DNA of 64,000 nt. Origin: Duganella sp. BJB480 (GTDB lineage Bacteria; Pseudomonadota; Gammaproteobacteria; Burkholderiales; Burkholderiaceae_D). The position numbers were made by a program, and so were the translations under genes. Position 1 is the stretch's first letter; every line of letters starts with the position of its first letter. Under the pieces are notes generated by a model. It worked only from the letters and a program-made list of their open reading frames with translations, did no database searches and was not told the origin of the DNA. Of this stretch, positions 1-8,604 are shown piece by piece. The stretch is from positions 178,584 to 242,583 of the forward strand of contig QVIN01000010.1 of NCBI GenBank assembly GCA_003416985.1, given 5' to 3'.

Positions 1-993
1 CGCCGCTGCGGCCGCAGCGGCCTGCAACTGCCGCTGATGTCCCTCGGGCTGTGGCACAACTTCGGCGACACCAACTCGCTCGCCTCGCAGCGCGACATGC
101 TGCGCACCGCCTTCGACCTGGGCATCACCCACTTCGACCTGGCCAACAACTACGGGCCGCCGTACGGCTCGGCCGAATCCAATTTCGGCCAGCTGTTCAA
201 GGCCGACTTCCAACCCTACCGCGATGAGCTGATCATCTCCACCAAGGCCGGCTGGGACATGTGGCCCGGCCCTTACGGCCAAGGGGGCGGGTCGCGCAAG
301 TACGTGCTGGCGAGCCTGGATCAGAGCCTGCAGCGCATGGGCCTCGACTACGTCGACATCTTCTACTCGCACCGCTTCGATCCGGACACGCCGCTGGAGG
401 AAACCATGGGCGCGCTGGCGCACGCGGTCCAGCAGGGCAAGGCGCTGTACGTAGGGGTGTCGTCGTATTCGGCGGAGAAGACCGCCGAGGCGGCGCGCCT
501 GCTGGCCGAGTGGAAGGTGCCGTGCCTGATCCACCAGCCGTCCTACAATATGCTGAACCGCTGGATCGAGGAAGACCTGCTCGACACGCTGGCCGCGCAA
601 GGCATGGGCTGCATCACCTTCACCGCGCTGGCGCAGGGCATCCTGAGCGACAAATACCTGAACGGGATTCCGCAGGACTCACGCGTGAACCGCCCAGGCG
701 GCGGCTCGCTGCAGAAGGCGCACCTGAGCGATGAAAACCTGGCGCGCGTGCGCGGCCTGAACGAGATCGCCAAGGCGCGCGGCCAGACGCTGGCGCAGAT
801 GGCGCTGGCCTGGGTGCTGCGCGATCCGCGCGTGACGTCCACGCTGATCGGCGCAAGCAGCAGCGCGCAGATCCGCGAGAACGTGGCGGCCTTGCAGAAC
901 CTGGCCTTCACCGCCAGGGAGCTGGCCGACATCGACCAGCTGGCCCGCGAAGGCGACATCAATTTGTGGGCAGGATCGTCCAGCCACAAATAG
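1..993 (+). CDS. Aldo/keto reductase, YghZ-like (5'-truncated by window edge)
   Basis: NADPH-dependent aldo/keto reductase of the YghZ (L-glyceraldehyde 3-phosphate reductase) type, or a close relative. The reading frame is open from base 1 and reads RRCGRSGLQLPLMSLGLWHN, the expected N-terminal strand of this family, so the true start lies just left of the window. The first in-frame ATG, at 37, is internal. The (beta/alpha)8-barrel landmarks are present: FDLANNYGPPYGSAE (cofactor-side Asp and catalytic Tyr), a TKAG segment, the LDYVDIFYSHR strand and a C-terminal LIGASS cofactor-binding loop. The family is usually near 330-350 residues, so only about 10-20 residues are missing. The next gene converges on it. 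Substrate cannot be assigned from sequence. Confidence 0.88.
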   Translation, partial: RRCGRSGLQLPLMSLGLWHNFGDTNSLASQRDMLRTAFDLGITHFDLANNYGPPYGSAESNFGQLFKADFQPYRDELIISTKAGWDMWPGPYGQGGGSRKYVLASLDQSLQRMGLDYVDIFYSHRFDPDTPLEETMGALAHAVQQGKALYVGVSSYSAEKTAEAARLLAEWKVPCLIHQPSYNMLNRWIEEDLLDTLAAQGMGCITFTALAQGILSDKYLNGIPQDSRVNRPGGGSLQKAHLSDENLARVRGLNEIAKARGQTLAQMALAWVLRDPRVTSTLIGASSSAQIRENVAALQNLAFTARELADIDQLAREGDINLWAGSSSHK

Positions 994-1003
994 ATCGCCC
1001 GCG

Positions 1004-1363
1004 TTAAGGCCGCGCGGCCGGCCACGAGCCGGTGCGCGACCAGTCGCGCCGCTCGGGGCGCTCGGTCTCGGTGCCCTCTTCCGGCACCTCCTCGTGGAAC
1101 TCGCCGTCCACCATCGGGATCGATTCGACGTGATCGAAGCCGATGTCGGTATCGGCCGGCAGCGTTTCGACGTCCACGCCGGCGCGCTCGCCGGTGCCTT
1201 CGGCGTCGGTGTCGCTATCGAGGCCGATATCCGGCTCGCCGGCGACATCGCTGCCGCTGTCGGAGTTGTCGCTGGGTCCCAGCGCCCGCGTGCCGTGGCC
1301 GCGCCCCAGGGTGCGGTCGGTGCCTACCGGGATATTGTCCGGGTCCAAGGTACTGTCAGACAT
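1004..1363 (-). CDS. Small highly acidic hypothetical protein
   Basis: A 119-residue protein of unknown function. I chose the ATG at 1363 over an upstream in-frame ATG at 1399 because a GGAGGAG ribosome-binding site sits just before it. Composition is strongly acidic, with many Asp, Glu, Gly and Ser and almost no hydrophobic segments. There is no signal peptide or membrane helix, so it is probably a soluble, largely disordered cytoplasmic protein. It converges on the aldo/keto reductase and is divergent from the DUF4148 gene. Low-complexity acidic proteins of this sort are frequent and unassigned in Oxalobacteraceae. The RBS and codon use support it being real. Confidence 0.6.
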   Translation of the reverse strand: MSDSTLDPDNIPVGTDRTLGRGHGTRALGPSDNSDSGSDVAGEPDIGLDSDTDAEGTGERAGVDVETLPADTDIGFDHVESIPMVDGEFHEEVPEEGTETERPERRDWSRTGSWPAARP

Positions 1364-1529
1364 GATCTGCTCCTCCCTCTGAAAACACCATTTGACCACC
1401 GCCGCCGCGCCCGTTCCGTGCGCGACCGCGCATAAAAGCTATCGTTCTCATAGGTATTTTTTACTTTACAAATGTAATATTCATCTCTATAGTTACTCCA
1501 TCCCAGCAGCCAAACCAAGGAGCAACGCC

Positions 1530-1853
1530 ATGAGCATCACGACCAAAAACCTGATCAAAGCCGCCGCCACCGCCGTCTTCGCGATCGCCGCCACGGCCAC
1601 CACCGTCACCAGCGCCTTCGCGCAGACCGCCGCGCCGGCCGCCGCCACCGCCACGAACACCGCCGCCGGCAGCGCCGCCGCGCAAACGGCCGTCGCCAAC
1701 GGCGCGCTGGCCACCACCGCCAAAGCCCAACCGGCCGGCCTGACCCGCGCCCAAGTGCAGGCCGAATTCCTCGAAGCGCGCAAGAACGGCACGCTGATCG
1801 AGAACGAAGCCGACATGGACGTCGCCCAGACCAAGAAGCACCACGTCAAGTAA
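1530..1853 (+). CDS. DUF4148 domain-containing secreted protein
   Basis: A 107-residue exported protein. It begins at the ATG at 1530, preceded by an AAGGAG ribosome-binding site. Residues 1-32 form a Sec signal peptide with an AFAQ cleavage site. A low-complexity Ala/Thr-rich linker follows, and the C-terminal segment LTRAQVQAEFLEARKNGTL is the hallmark of DUF4148, a small periplasmic family common in Burkholderiales. Function is unknown. The upstream region (about 1440-1500) is AT-rich compared with its surroundings and probably carries the promoter. The outer-membrane efflux gene starts 15 bases downstream, so co-transcription is possible, although the functional link is unclear. Confidence 0.75.
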   Translation: MSITTKNLIKAAATAVFAIAATATTVTSAFAQTAAPAAATATNTAAGSAAAQTAVANGALATTAKAQPAGLTRAQVQAEFLEARKNGTLIENEADMDVAQTKKHHVK

Positions 1854-1868
1854 TCGGAAGCCAGTCCC

Positions 1869-3311
1869 GTGAAACCGCCGCGCGCCATCCAGCCAACCGC
1901 CCTCGCCGCCTTCGCGCTGGCGCTGCTGGCCGGCTGCGCCGACATGGGCCGCATCCATCCGCAGGCAAGCGCGTTGAAACCGGCCGGGCTCAATCCCGGC
2001 AAGGCCATCGCCGCCGCCAGCGCCGACGTGGCATGGCCGGACCAGCAATGGTGGCAGGCGCTGCACGATGAGCAGCTGAACCGCCTGGTGGCCGCCGCGC
2101 TGGCCGATAGCCCGACGCTGCGCGCCGCGCAGGCGCGCGTGCGCCAGGCCGAGGCGCTGGCCGGCGTCGCCAAGGCCGGCACGCTGCCGCAGGCGACCGC
2201 CTCCGCCAGCGCCGACCGCGAACTGTATTCCGCGCACAGCACCGTGCCCGCTCCGCTGGCCGGCAACTACGCGTGGAAGAACACGGCCACGCTGTCCGGC
2301 GCCTACGACCTCGATCTGTGGGGCCGCAACCGCGACGCATTGGCCGCCGCGCTGGACGAGGTGCACATGGCGTCGGCCGAGGCGCAGATGGCGCGCCTGA
2401 CATTGGCATCGGCCATCGTGCGCAGCTACATCCAGCTGTCGCTGGAGTACGCGCTGCAGGACAGCGTGGCGCAGAACCTGGCGCAGCGCCAGCGCATCCT
2501 GGAGATCACGCGCAAGCGCCAGGCCGCCGGCCTGGCCAGCGAGATCGAGGTGGCGAGCATAGAGACCACGCTGCCGGCCGGACGGCGCGAGCATGAGCAG
2601 ATCGGCGAATCGATTGCCCTGCTGCGCAACCAGCTGGCGGCACTGATCGGCAAAGGACCGGGCGACGGCGATGCGATCGCCCGGCCGATGCTGGCCCTCG
2701 ACGCCGGCCATGGCGGCGTGGTGCCGGCCTCGCTGCCGGCGGAGCTGGTGGGCCACCGGCCCGACATCGCGGCACAGCGCTGGCGGGTGGAAGCGGCCGG
2801 CGCGCGCATCGCCGGCGCCAAGGCCGAGTTCTACCCGAACATCAACCTGGCGGCGTTCGTCGGCCTGCAGTCGCTGGGCTTCGGCCACTTCCTGGACAGC
2901 GGCTCTTCGATGCGCGGCGTGACGCCCGCCGTCAGCCTGCCGGTGTTCGAAGGCGGCCGGCTGCGCGCGCAACTCGGCAACCAGACCGCGCTCTACGACG
3001 GCGCGGTCGAGCAGTACAACGCGTCCGTGGTGCAGGCGATGGCCGACGTGGCCAACGCGGTGGTGCGTATCGATTCGGTGCGGCGGCAGGACCAGCTGGC
3101 GCAGCGCGCGCTGGCTGCGGCGCGGCGCCAGCAGGAGCTGGCCGAACGCGCCTACCGCGCCGGCATGACCGACGCGCTGAACGTGATCAACGCGCAGATG
3201 ACCTTATTGAACGAGGAACAGCAGATGGCGCAAGTGGCGAGCAAACAACTGGATAACTACACATTGTTGATGGCCGCGCTGGGCGGCGGCATAAAACTGG
3301 ATTTGCCCTGA
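1869..3311 (+). CDS. Efflux outer-membrane factor lipoprotein (NodT/OprM-like)
   Basis: TolC-type outer-membrane channel of a tripartite efflux pump, 480 residues, the normal length for the NodT family. The N-terminus carries a lipoprotein signal with lipobox LLAGC (Cys at residue 23). The body has the two repeated helical-hairpin OEP domains: one around residues 55-245, beginning with the typical WWQALHDEQLNRLVAAAL, and one around 265-465, with AGARIAGAKAEFYPNINL. It lies directly upstream of the MarR-FUSC-DUF1656-HlyD genes, which lack their own outer-membrane component, so it is probably the exit duct for that pump. The substrate is inferred to be an aromatic acid or similar compound. Confidence 0.9.
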   Translation: MKPPRAIQPTALAAFALALLAGCADMGRIHPQASALKPAGLNPGKAIAAASADVAWPDQQWWQALHDEQLNRLVAAALADSPTLRAAQARVRQAEALAGVAKAGTLPQATASASADRELYSAHSTVPAPLAGNYAWKNTATLSGAYDLDLWGRNRDALAAALDEVHMASAEAQMARLTLASAIVRSYIQLSLEYALQDSVAQNLAQRQRILEITRKRQAAGLASEIEVASIETTLPAGRREHEQIGESIALLRNQLAALIGKGPGDGDAIARPMLALDAGHGGVVPASLPAELVGHRPDIAAQRWRVEAAGARIAGAKAEFYPNINLAAFVGLQSLGFGHFLDSGSSMRGVTPAVSLPVFEGGRLRAQLGNQTALYDGAVEQYNASVVQAMADVANAVVRIDSVRRQDQLAQRALAAARRQQELAERAYRAGMTDALNVINAQMTLLNEEQQMAQVASKQLDNYTLLMAALGGGIKLDLP

Positions 3312-3359
3312 CGCTTAGATAGTACAATCAAATCCTTGAAAATTAGTGAGGAGCAGGCA

Positions 3360-3857
3360 ATGAGCAGTTTTGAAGCGACTAAAAAACGCCTTAAAAACAT
3401 CCATGCCCGAATGCCGGAGTTCCCAGAGGATTTGATGCGCGTGCTGCGCATGACTTACCACATCCAGAAGCGGATGAAAGACCTGAGCAACGCGGCGCTG
3501 CGCAAATATGACCTGGTCGACGCCAGCTACATGGTGTTGGCCGTGCTGTACGGCTCGGACGACGAGACCTCGACGGCGTCCACGCTGGGCGAGGCCTGCA
3601 TGGAAAAGCCGGCCAACCTGACGCGCGTGTGCAACGACCTGGAAGCCCAGGGCCTGATCTCGCGCGGCAATCGGCCCGGCGACCGCCGCTGCGTGATGAT
3701 CACGCTGACCGACGCCGGCCGCGAGCTGGCCGCGAAGGTGCTGCCGGAAGTATGGGGCACCACCACCCGCGCCTACGACGGCTACACCGACGAAGAAGTT
3801 AAAGTACTTGAAGCGCTGCTCAAAAGGCAGCTGGACAACCTGGAAGCACTGACCTAA
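3360..3857 (+). CDS. MarR family transcriptional regulator
   Basis: Winged-helix MarR-family regulator of 165 residues. I placed the start at the ATG at 3360, behind a GAGGAG ribosome-binding site, rather than an earlier TTG. The wing region includes the MEKPANLTRVCNDLEAQGLI recognition helix and the GDRRCVMITLTDAGREL beta-wing typical of MarR. It lies between the outer-membrane factor (48 bases upstream) and the FUSC permease (11 bases downstream), so it probably represses this efflux operon and responds to a phenolic ligand of the pump, the usual arrangement for MarR proteins. The ligand is unknown. Confidence 0.88.
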   Translation: MSSFEATKKRLKNIHARMPEFPEDLMRVLRMTYHIQKRMKDLSNAALRKYDLVDASYMVLAVLYGSDDETSTASTLGEACMEKPANLTRVCNDLEAQGLISRGNRPGDRRCVMITLTDAGRELAAKVLPEVWGTTTRAYDGYTDEEVKVLEALLKRQLDNLEALT

Positions 3858-3868
3858 AACCGACCGCC

Positions 3869-6070
3869 ATGAACCCTCCCCAAGCCGCCGCCACTCCCAC
3901 CCAGGACCCAAGCGCGGCAAGGGAAGCATGGCGCTGGCTGGCGCAGGAGACGGCCGGCTGGTTCAACACCGAGGGCCCGCGCTGGTTGTTCGTCGCCAGG
4001 ACCATGCTGGCCTCCTTCTCCGCGCTGTGGCTGGCCTTCCGCCTCGGCCTCGACGCTCCCTACACCGCCCTCGCCACCACCGTCATCCTGGCCCTGCCCA
4101 GCAGCGGCATGGTGCTGGAAAAGGCGTTCTACCGTTTTCTCGGCACGCTGGTCGGCTGCTCGGCGGCGCTGCTGCTGGTGGCGCTGTTCCCGCAATCGCC
4201 GCCGCTGCTGTTCGTCGGCGTGGCGCTGTGGATCGCGCTGTGCACCGCCGGCGCGGCCATGCACCGCAACCAGCAGTCGTACAGCTTCGTGCTGGCCGGG
4301 TACACCGCCTGCATGATCGCCGTGCCCGCGATCGACACGCCGGAACACGTGTTCACGCTGGCCGTCACGCGCGTGACCGAGGTCGGGCTGGGCATCATCT
4401 GCGCCGCCGTGGTGCACGACGTGGTCTTCCCGCGCCGCCATTCGCACGCGGTGATGCGTACCGTGCAGGCGCGCTACGCCAGCTTCATCGCCTTCAGCAT
4501 CCAGGTGCTGGAGCAGCGCCTGTCGCCGGCCGAGACGGAGCTGAACCACCTGAAGTTCGCCGCCGACATCGCCGCGCTGGAATCGGGCCGCGCCGCCGCC
4601 TTCTTCGAGGCCGGCCACGCGCGCGCGCACACGCGCCAGCTGCACGCCTTCAACGCCGCCTTCATGGCGGTGCTGACCACCTTCTACACGCTGCACCGCC
4701 TGATCCACCGCCTGCGCGGCGCCGCACCGGCCCACGCGAAGCCGGTGCTGGCGCTGATCGAACCGATGCACGCCCACCTGGCGCAGGCCATGGGCGACGA
4801 GCTGACGCCGCAGCGCATGGCGCAGATGCGCGCAAGGCTGGCGGCCGACACCGCCGCCGCCCGCGCGCAGCTGGCTGCCGACATCGACGCGAAGCTGGCC
4901 GCTGCCGACGACGCGCAGTTGGCCGCCAACGGCGCCGTGCCGCCGGAACGCGCGCAGCGCATCAATTTCGACACGGCGGTGGAGCTGCTGGAGCGCTATG
5001 CGCGCGACATGGAGGCCTTCGCCTGCCTGTACCACGGCCTGACGCAGGAGAAGCGCCAGCAGGTCAGCGATCCCGGCGCCTATTCGCCGAAGACGCCGCC
5101 GGCCATCGTCGCCGCCAGCGGCTTCCGCGCCGGCGTCGCCCTGCTGCTGACGGCCGCCGCGTGGTATTGGCTGGCCTGGCCCTACGTCGGCAACGCCATC
5201 CTGATGGCGACCATCTTCTGCGCGCTGGCCTCGTCCTCGCCGCGCCCGACCGCGATGGTGCAGCAGGTGCTGATCGGCTTCCTGGTGGCCACGCCGCTGG
5301 CCTTCGTCACCGAATTCTTCCTGGTCGCCCGCGCCAACGACTTCCCGACGCTGGTCATCGCCGCGCTGCCGATCTTCGCGCTGGGCAGCTACCTGATCAC
5401 CAGCCCGCGCTGGGCCGGCGTGGGCATCGGCATCTGCATGTTCTGCGCCACGCTGGTGGTGCCGACCAACTTGATGCACTACGACGTCGAGGGCTTCATC
5501 AGCAGCGAGCTGTCGCTGACGATGGGCGTGGCGGTGGCCTACCTGATGTTCAAGGTGGTGCTGCCCGAGCACACCATGGGCCAGAAGGACCACGTGGCCG
5601 CCGCGCTGTGGCGCGAGGCGCAGCGCGCCTGCACCGCGCCGATGTACCGCCTGAAGCGCCGCTTCGACAACCGCGTGCGCGACCTGCTCAGCCAACTGAA
5701 CGCCGCCTCCGGCCCCGCGCCCGGCGCACCGGTGCGCGCCGTGGTGCGCCAGGGCCTGACCCTGCTGGAGCTGGGCCACGCGGTGATCGAACTGCGCCAG
5801 CTGATCGCCACGTCGCAACCCGGCCCGGTGCCGGCCGCGCTCAAGCTGGTGGTCGGCGAACTGGCCGCCCACCTGCGGGCGCCGTCGCGCGCCGGCGGCC
5901 AGGCGGCGCTGCAAGCCATCCTGGACGCCGGCGCCAGCGTGCGCGCCGCGCTGCCCACCGCCACGCCGGAGCGCCAGCTGCGCCTGCAAACCGCGTTGAC
6001 CGACCTGCATTCCATTTACACGTCCCTGCTGGACCAGATCACTACAGGAGAAACCGCCGATGCCGCGTGA
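3869..6070 (+). CDS. FUSC family inner-membrane efflux permease (AaeB-like)
   Basis: A 733-residue fusaric-acid-resistance (FUSC/AaeB) permease. It shows the family layout of two hydrophobic bundles of about five or six helices each (around residues 40-185 and 410-560), separated by a long soluble helical region and followed by a cytoplasmic C-terminal helical domain. The N-terminal bundle includes DAPYTALATTVILALPSSG, characteristic of FUSC proteins. Related systems (AaeAB of E. coli) export hydroxylated aromatic carboxylic acids. Its stop codon overlaps the DUF1656 start by 11 bases, showing tight coupling with the AaeX-like and HlyD genes. Confidence 0.9.
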   Translation: MNPPQAAATPTQDPSAAREAWRWLAQETAGWFNTEGPRWLFVARTMLASFSALWLAFRLGLDAPYTALATTVILALPSSGMVLEKAFYRFLGTLVGCSAALLLVALFPQSPPLLFVGVALWIALCTAGAAMHRNQQSYSFVLAGYTACMIAVPAIDTPEHVFTLAVTRVTEVGLGIICAAVVHDVVFPRRHSHAVMRTVQARYASFIAFSIQVLEQRLSPAETELNHLKFAADIAALESGRAAAFFEAGHARAHTRQLHAFNAAFMAVLTTFYTLHRLIHRLRGAAPAHAKPVLALIEPMHAHLAQAMGDELTPQRMAQMRARLAADTAAARAQLAADIDAKLAAADDAQLAANGAVPPERAQRINFDTAVELLERYARDMEAFACLYHGLTQEKRQQVSDPGAYSPKTPPAIVAASGFRAGVALLLTAAAWYWLAWPYVGNAILMATIFCALASSSPRPTAMVQQVLIGFLVATPLAFVTEFFLVARANDFPTLVIAALPIFALGSYLITSPRWAGVGIGICMFCATLVVPTNLMHYDVEGFISSELSLTMGVAVAYLMFKVVLPEHTMGQKDHVAAALWREAQRACTAPMYRLKRRFDNRVRDLLSQLNAASGPAPGAPVRAVVRQGLTLLELGHAVIELRQLIATSQPGPVPAALKLVVGELAAHLRAPSRAGGQAALQAILDAGASVRAALPTATPERQLRLQTALTDLHSIYTSLLDQITTGETADAA

Positions 6071-6260
6071 GATAGACTTTTTTGGCGTACTGCTGCCCGG
6101 CGTGCTGCCGCTGTTCCTCGTCAGCGTGCTGCTGCAACTGGTGCTCAACAGCGCCCTGAGCCACCTCGGCGCCTACCGCCACAGCTGGCATCCGGCGCTG
6201 GCGCGGCTTTGCCTGTTCGTCTGCATCTTCAGCGCCCTGCTGGTCACGCTGTACAAATAA
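6060..6260 (+). CDS. DUF1656 small membrane protein (AaeX-like)
   Basis: A 66-residue protein starting MPREIDFFGVLLP, the signature of the DUF1656/AaeX family. Two hydrophobic helices (residues about 8-30 and 45-64) predict a small inner-membrane protein. It overlaps the FUSC gene by 11 bases and precedes the HlyD gene by 25. This conserved DUF1656 position between the FUSC permease and the membrane-fusion protein suggests an accessory subunit of the pump. The family's biochemical role is not established. Confidence 0.88.
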   Translation: MPREIDFFGVLLPGVLPLFLVSVLLQLVLNSALSHLGAYRHSWHPALARLCLFVCIFSALLVTLYK

Positions 6261-6285
6261 TCCACCCCTTATCAGAAAGGCCGCC

Positions 6286-7146
6286 GTGAGCGCATCCAAA
6301 ATCTTCCGCTTTTTCCTGACCATGCTGTTGGTGGCCGCCGCCCTGTGGATGGGGCGTTCGGCCTGGGACCGTTACATGGAGTCCGCCTGGACCCGCGACG
6401 GCCGCGTCAAGGCCGACGTGGTCACCATCAGCGCCGATGTCGCCGGCACCGTCACCGACGTGAAGGTGCGCGACAACCAGCTGGTCAAGCAGGGCGACGT
6501 GCTGTTCGAGGTCGACAAGGCGCGCTACCAGGACGCGCTGGCGCAGGCCGACGCCATGCTGGCGTCGCAGCAGGTGGAGAAAGGCCGGCGCGGCAAGGAG
6601 GCCAGCCGCCGCGCGGGCCTGGACGATGCCGTCGTTTCGGCCGAGAGCAAGGAGACGGCGCAATTCGCGGTCGGCACGGCGGCGGCGCAGTACCAGGCGG
6701 CGTTGGCGGCGCGCAGGCTTGCGGAGCTGAACCTGGAGCGCACGGTGGTGCGCGCGCCGGTCACCGGCTACGTCACCAACCTGAATGTGCACCCGGGCGA
6801 CTTCGCCGCCGTCGGCGCGGCCAAGCTGGCGATGATCGACAGCGCCTCGTTCTACGTGGTCGGCTATTTCGAGGAGACCAAGCTGCCGCTGCTGAAGGTG
6901 AACGACGCAGTCGAGGTGCATCTGATGAGCGGCGCGGCCCAGCTGCACGGCCATATCGAGAGCATCGCCCACGGCATCACCGACCGCGACGCCAACACCG
7001 GCCGCGAGCTGCTCGCCGACGTCAACCCGACCTTCAACTGGGTGCGGCTGGCGCAGCGCGTGCCGGTGCGGATCCACATCGACCAGCTGCCGAAGGGACT
7101 GGAGCTGGTGGCCGGGACGACCTGCACGGTGGTGATCCATGGATAA
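6286..7146 (+). CDS. HlyD family periplasmic adaptor subunit (AaeA-like)
   Basis: Membrane-fusion protein, 286 residues, GTG start at 6286 with an AAAGG element upstream. One N-terminal membrane anchor (residues about 8-26) is followed by a split biotinyl-lipoyl-like domain (GRVKADVVTISADVAGTVTD and VRAPVTGYVTNLNVHPGDF) flanking a short helical hairpin, then a beta-barrel region. This is the AaeA/EmrA-type adaptor that links the FUSC permease to the outer-membrane factor encoded upstream. The stop overlaps the next gene by 8 bases. Confidence 0.9.
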   Translation: MSASKIFRFFLTMLLVAAALWMGRSAWDRYMESAWTRDGRVKADVVTISADVAGTVTDVKVRDNQLVKQGDVLFEVDKARYQDALAQADAMLASQQVEKGRRGKEASRRAGLDDAVVSAESKETAQFAVGTAAAQYQAALAARRLAELNLERTVVRAPVTGYVTNLNVHPGDFAAVGAAKLAMIDSASFYVVGYFEETKLPLLKVNDAVEVHLMSGAAQLHGHIESIAHGITDRDANTGRELLADVNPTFNWVRLAQRVPVRIHIDQLPKGLELVAGTTCTVVIHG

Positions 7147-8053
7147 CGGCGCCGATCGTTTCAGCACCATCCGCCTGTTCCTGGACGCGGCGCTGCTGGG
7201 CAGCTTTTCCGCCGCCGGCCGCAAGCAAGGCATGTCGCCGGCGGCGGCCAGCGCCTGCATCCAGCGGCTGGAGGCCTCGCTGCAGGTCAAGCTGTTCGAG
7301 CGCACCACGCGCCAGCTGCGCCTGACCGAGGAGGGCCAGATGTACCGCCACTTCAGCGAGCAGGCGATGGCGCTGATGGCGGAGGCGGAGGCCGGCCTGC
7401 ACGCCGGCGGCGACAATGTGCGCGGCATGGTGAAGATCTCGGCGCCGTCGGACCTGGGCCGCAATGTGCTGATGCCGATGCTCGATGAATTCCGCGCCCG
7501 CCATCCGGAGCTGCAGTATTCGCTGACGCTGAGCGATTCGACCGCGAACATGGTGCAGGACGATATCGACCTGGCGATCCGCTACGGCCAGCTGGCCGAC
7601 AGCGAGATGGTGGCGCGCGTGCTGGCGCCGAGCCGGCGGGTGGTGTGCGCGGCGCCGTCGCTGATCGCGCAGACGGGCGGCCCGGCCACGCCGGAGGAGC
7701 TGGCGCGGTTGCCGACGCTGGTGCTGGTGACGGCGCTGGGGCCGATGCAGGAATGGCGCTACTGCAGCAACGACGAGGCGGACGAGAAGCGCGCGGTGCG
7801 CGTGCGCCGCACGCAGCAGAGCAACGACGGCGAGGTGATACGCAAGTGGGCCATCGCCGGCCAGGGCTACGCCTACAAGTCCATCCTCGACATCGCCGGC
7901 GATTTGCGCAGCGGGCGGCTGGAGACGGTGCTCGACGAGTACTTCACGGAGAGCGCGCCGCTCAACCTGCTGTACCACCGCAACCGCTACCAGCCGCCGC
8001 GCATCGCGCTGCTTATTGCGTTTTTGCTGGAGCGCTTTGCGGACCTGGCATGA
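7139..8053 (+). CDS. LysR family transcriptional regulator
   Basis: A 304-residue LysR-type regulator. The N-terminal winged HTH (residues about 5-65) contains LDAALLGSFSAAGRKQGMSP and the linker start LFERTTRQLRLTEEG. The remainder is a periplasmic-binding-protein-like effector domain. It overlaps the HlyD stop by 8 bases, making it the last gene of the efflux operon, so the system carries two regulators, MarR near the front and LysR at the end. The 3' end overlaps the convergent SnoaL-like gene by 41 bases. The inducer is unknown. Confidence 0.9.
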   Translation: MDNGADRFSTIRLFLDAALLGSFSAAGRKQGMSPAAASACIQRLEASLQVKLFERTTRQLRLTEEGQMYRHFSEQAMALMAEAEAGLHAGGDNVRGMVKISAPSDLGRNVLMPMLDEFRARHPELQYSLTLSDSTANMVQDDIDLAIRYGQLADSEMVARVLAPSRRVVCAAPSLIAQTGGPATPEELARLPTLVLVTALGPMQEWRYCSNDEADEKRAVRVRRTQQSNDGEVIRKWAIAGQGYAYKSILDIAGDLRSGRLETVLDEYFTESAPLNLLYHRNRYQPPRIALLIAFLLERFADLA

Positions 8054-8501
8054 CGCCCATCTGCTGCAACAACGTCAGGTTGTCCTCCAGGTGCCAGTTC
8101 TCGGCGATGCGGCCGTCGGCCACGCGGTACAAATCGAAGGCGCGGAAATCGATGGGTTGGCCCTTGCCGCTGGTGGCGCCGAAGGTGCCGGTGAAGTGGC
8201 CGGTGAAGTGCAGGTGCACGGCCACGCGGTCGCCGTTGACCACCATGTCGGTGATCTCGGCCTTCAGGTCGGGGACGGCGGTGCGGAAGCCTTTCGACGC
8301 CTGCAGCGGGCCGTTGACGCCCTGCTCGCGGCCGGCCGGCAGCGTGCGGTCCATGAAGTCGGGCGACAGCGCCTGTCTGGCCAGCGCGGGGTCGCCGGTG
8401 TTCCAGAAGGCGGCGTAGCGGCGGGCCGCCTGTTCGGTCAGGTCGTTGGCGCCGGCGGCGCCGGCCAGCAGCAAGGCGGTCAGCAGGAGGGAGCGTTTCA
8501 T
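8013..8501 (-). CDS. Secreted SnoaL-like (NTF2-fold) ester cyclase family protein
   Basis: A 162-residue protein of the SnoaL/polyketide cyclase-like superfamily. The ATG at 8501 is preferred over one 15 bases upstream because AAAGGA precedes it at good spacing and the result is a clean signal peptide (MKRSLLLTALLLAGAAGA). The fold features are typical: AARRYAAFWNTGD at the N-terminus, an LSPDFMDRT strand, VAVHLHFTGHFTGTF, and the C-terminal DLYRVADGRIAENWHLED. The ligand or reaction is not predictable for this family. It is convergent with, and overlaps, the LysR gene. Confidence 0.78.
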   Translation of the reverse strand: MKRSLLLTALLLAGAAGANDLTEQAARRYAAFWNTGDPALARQALSPDFMDRTLPAGREQGVNGPLQASKGFRTAVPDLKAEITDMVVNGDRVAVHLHFTGHFTGTFGATSGKGQPIDFRAFDLYRVADGRIAENWHLEDNLTLLQQMGVMPGPQSAPAKTQ

Positions 8502-8604
8502 GGGCAGTCCTTTCATTGTGGGGATGCCCGGATTGTGCGCCGCCCGCCGCCGCGCCGGAATGGGCCTGGCCGTTGAAGCAGCTGCTTGCGGTGTTTGAAA
8601 ATGC

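Noticed and set aside
3854-6148. Long open frame antisense to the FUSC permease gene (764 codons)
   Set aside because: Composition is dominated by Arg, Gly, Gln and His, typical of antisense reading of GC-rich genes, and the sense strand has a clear permease.
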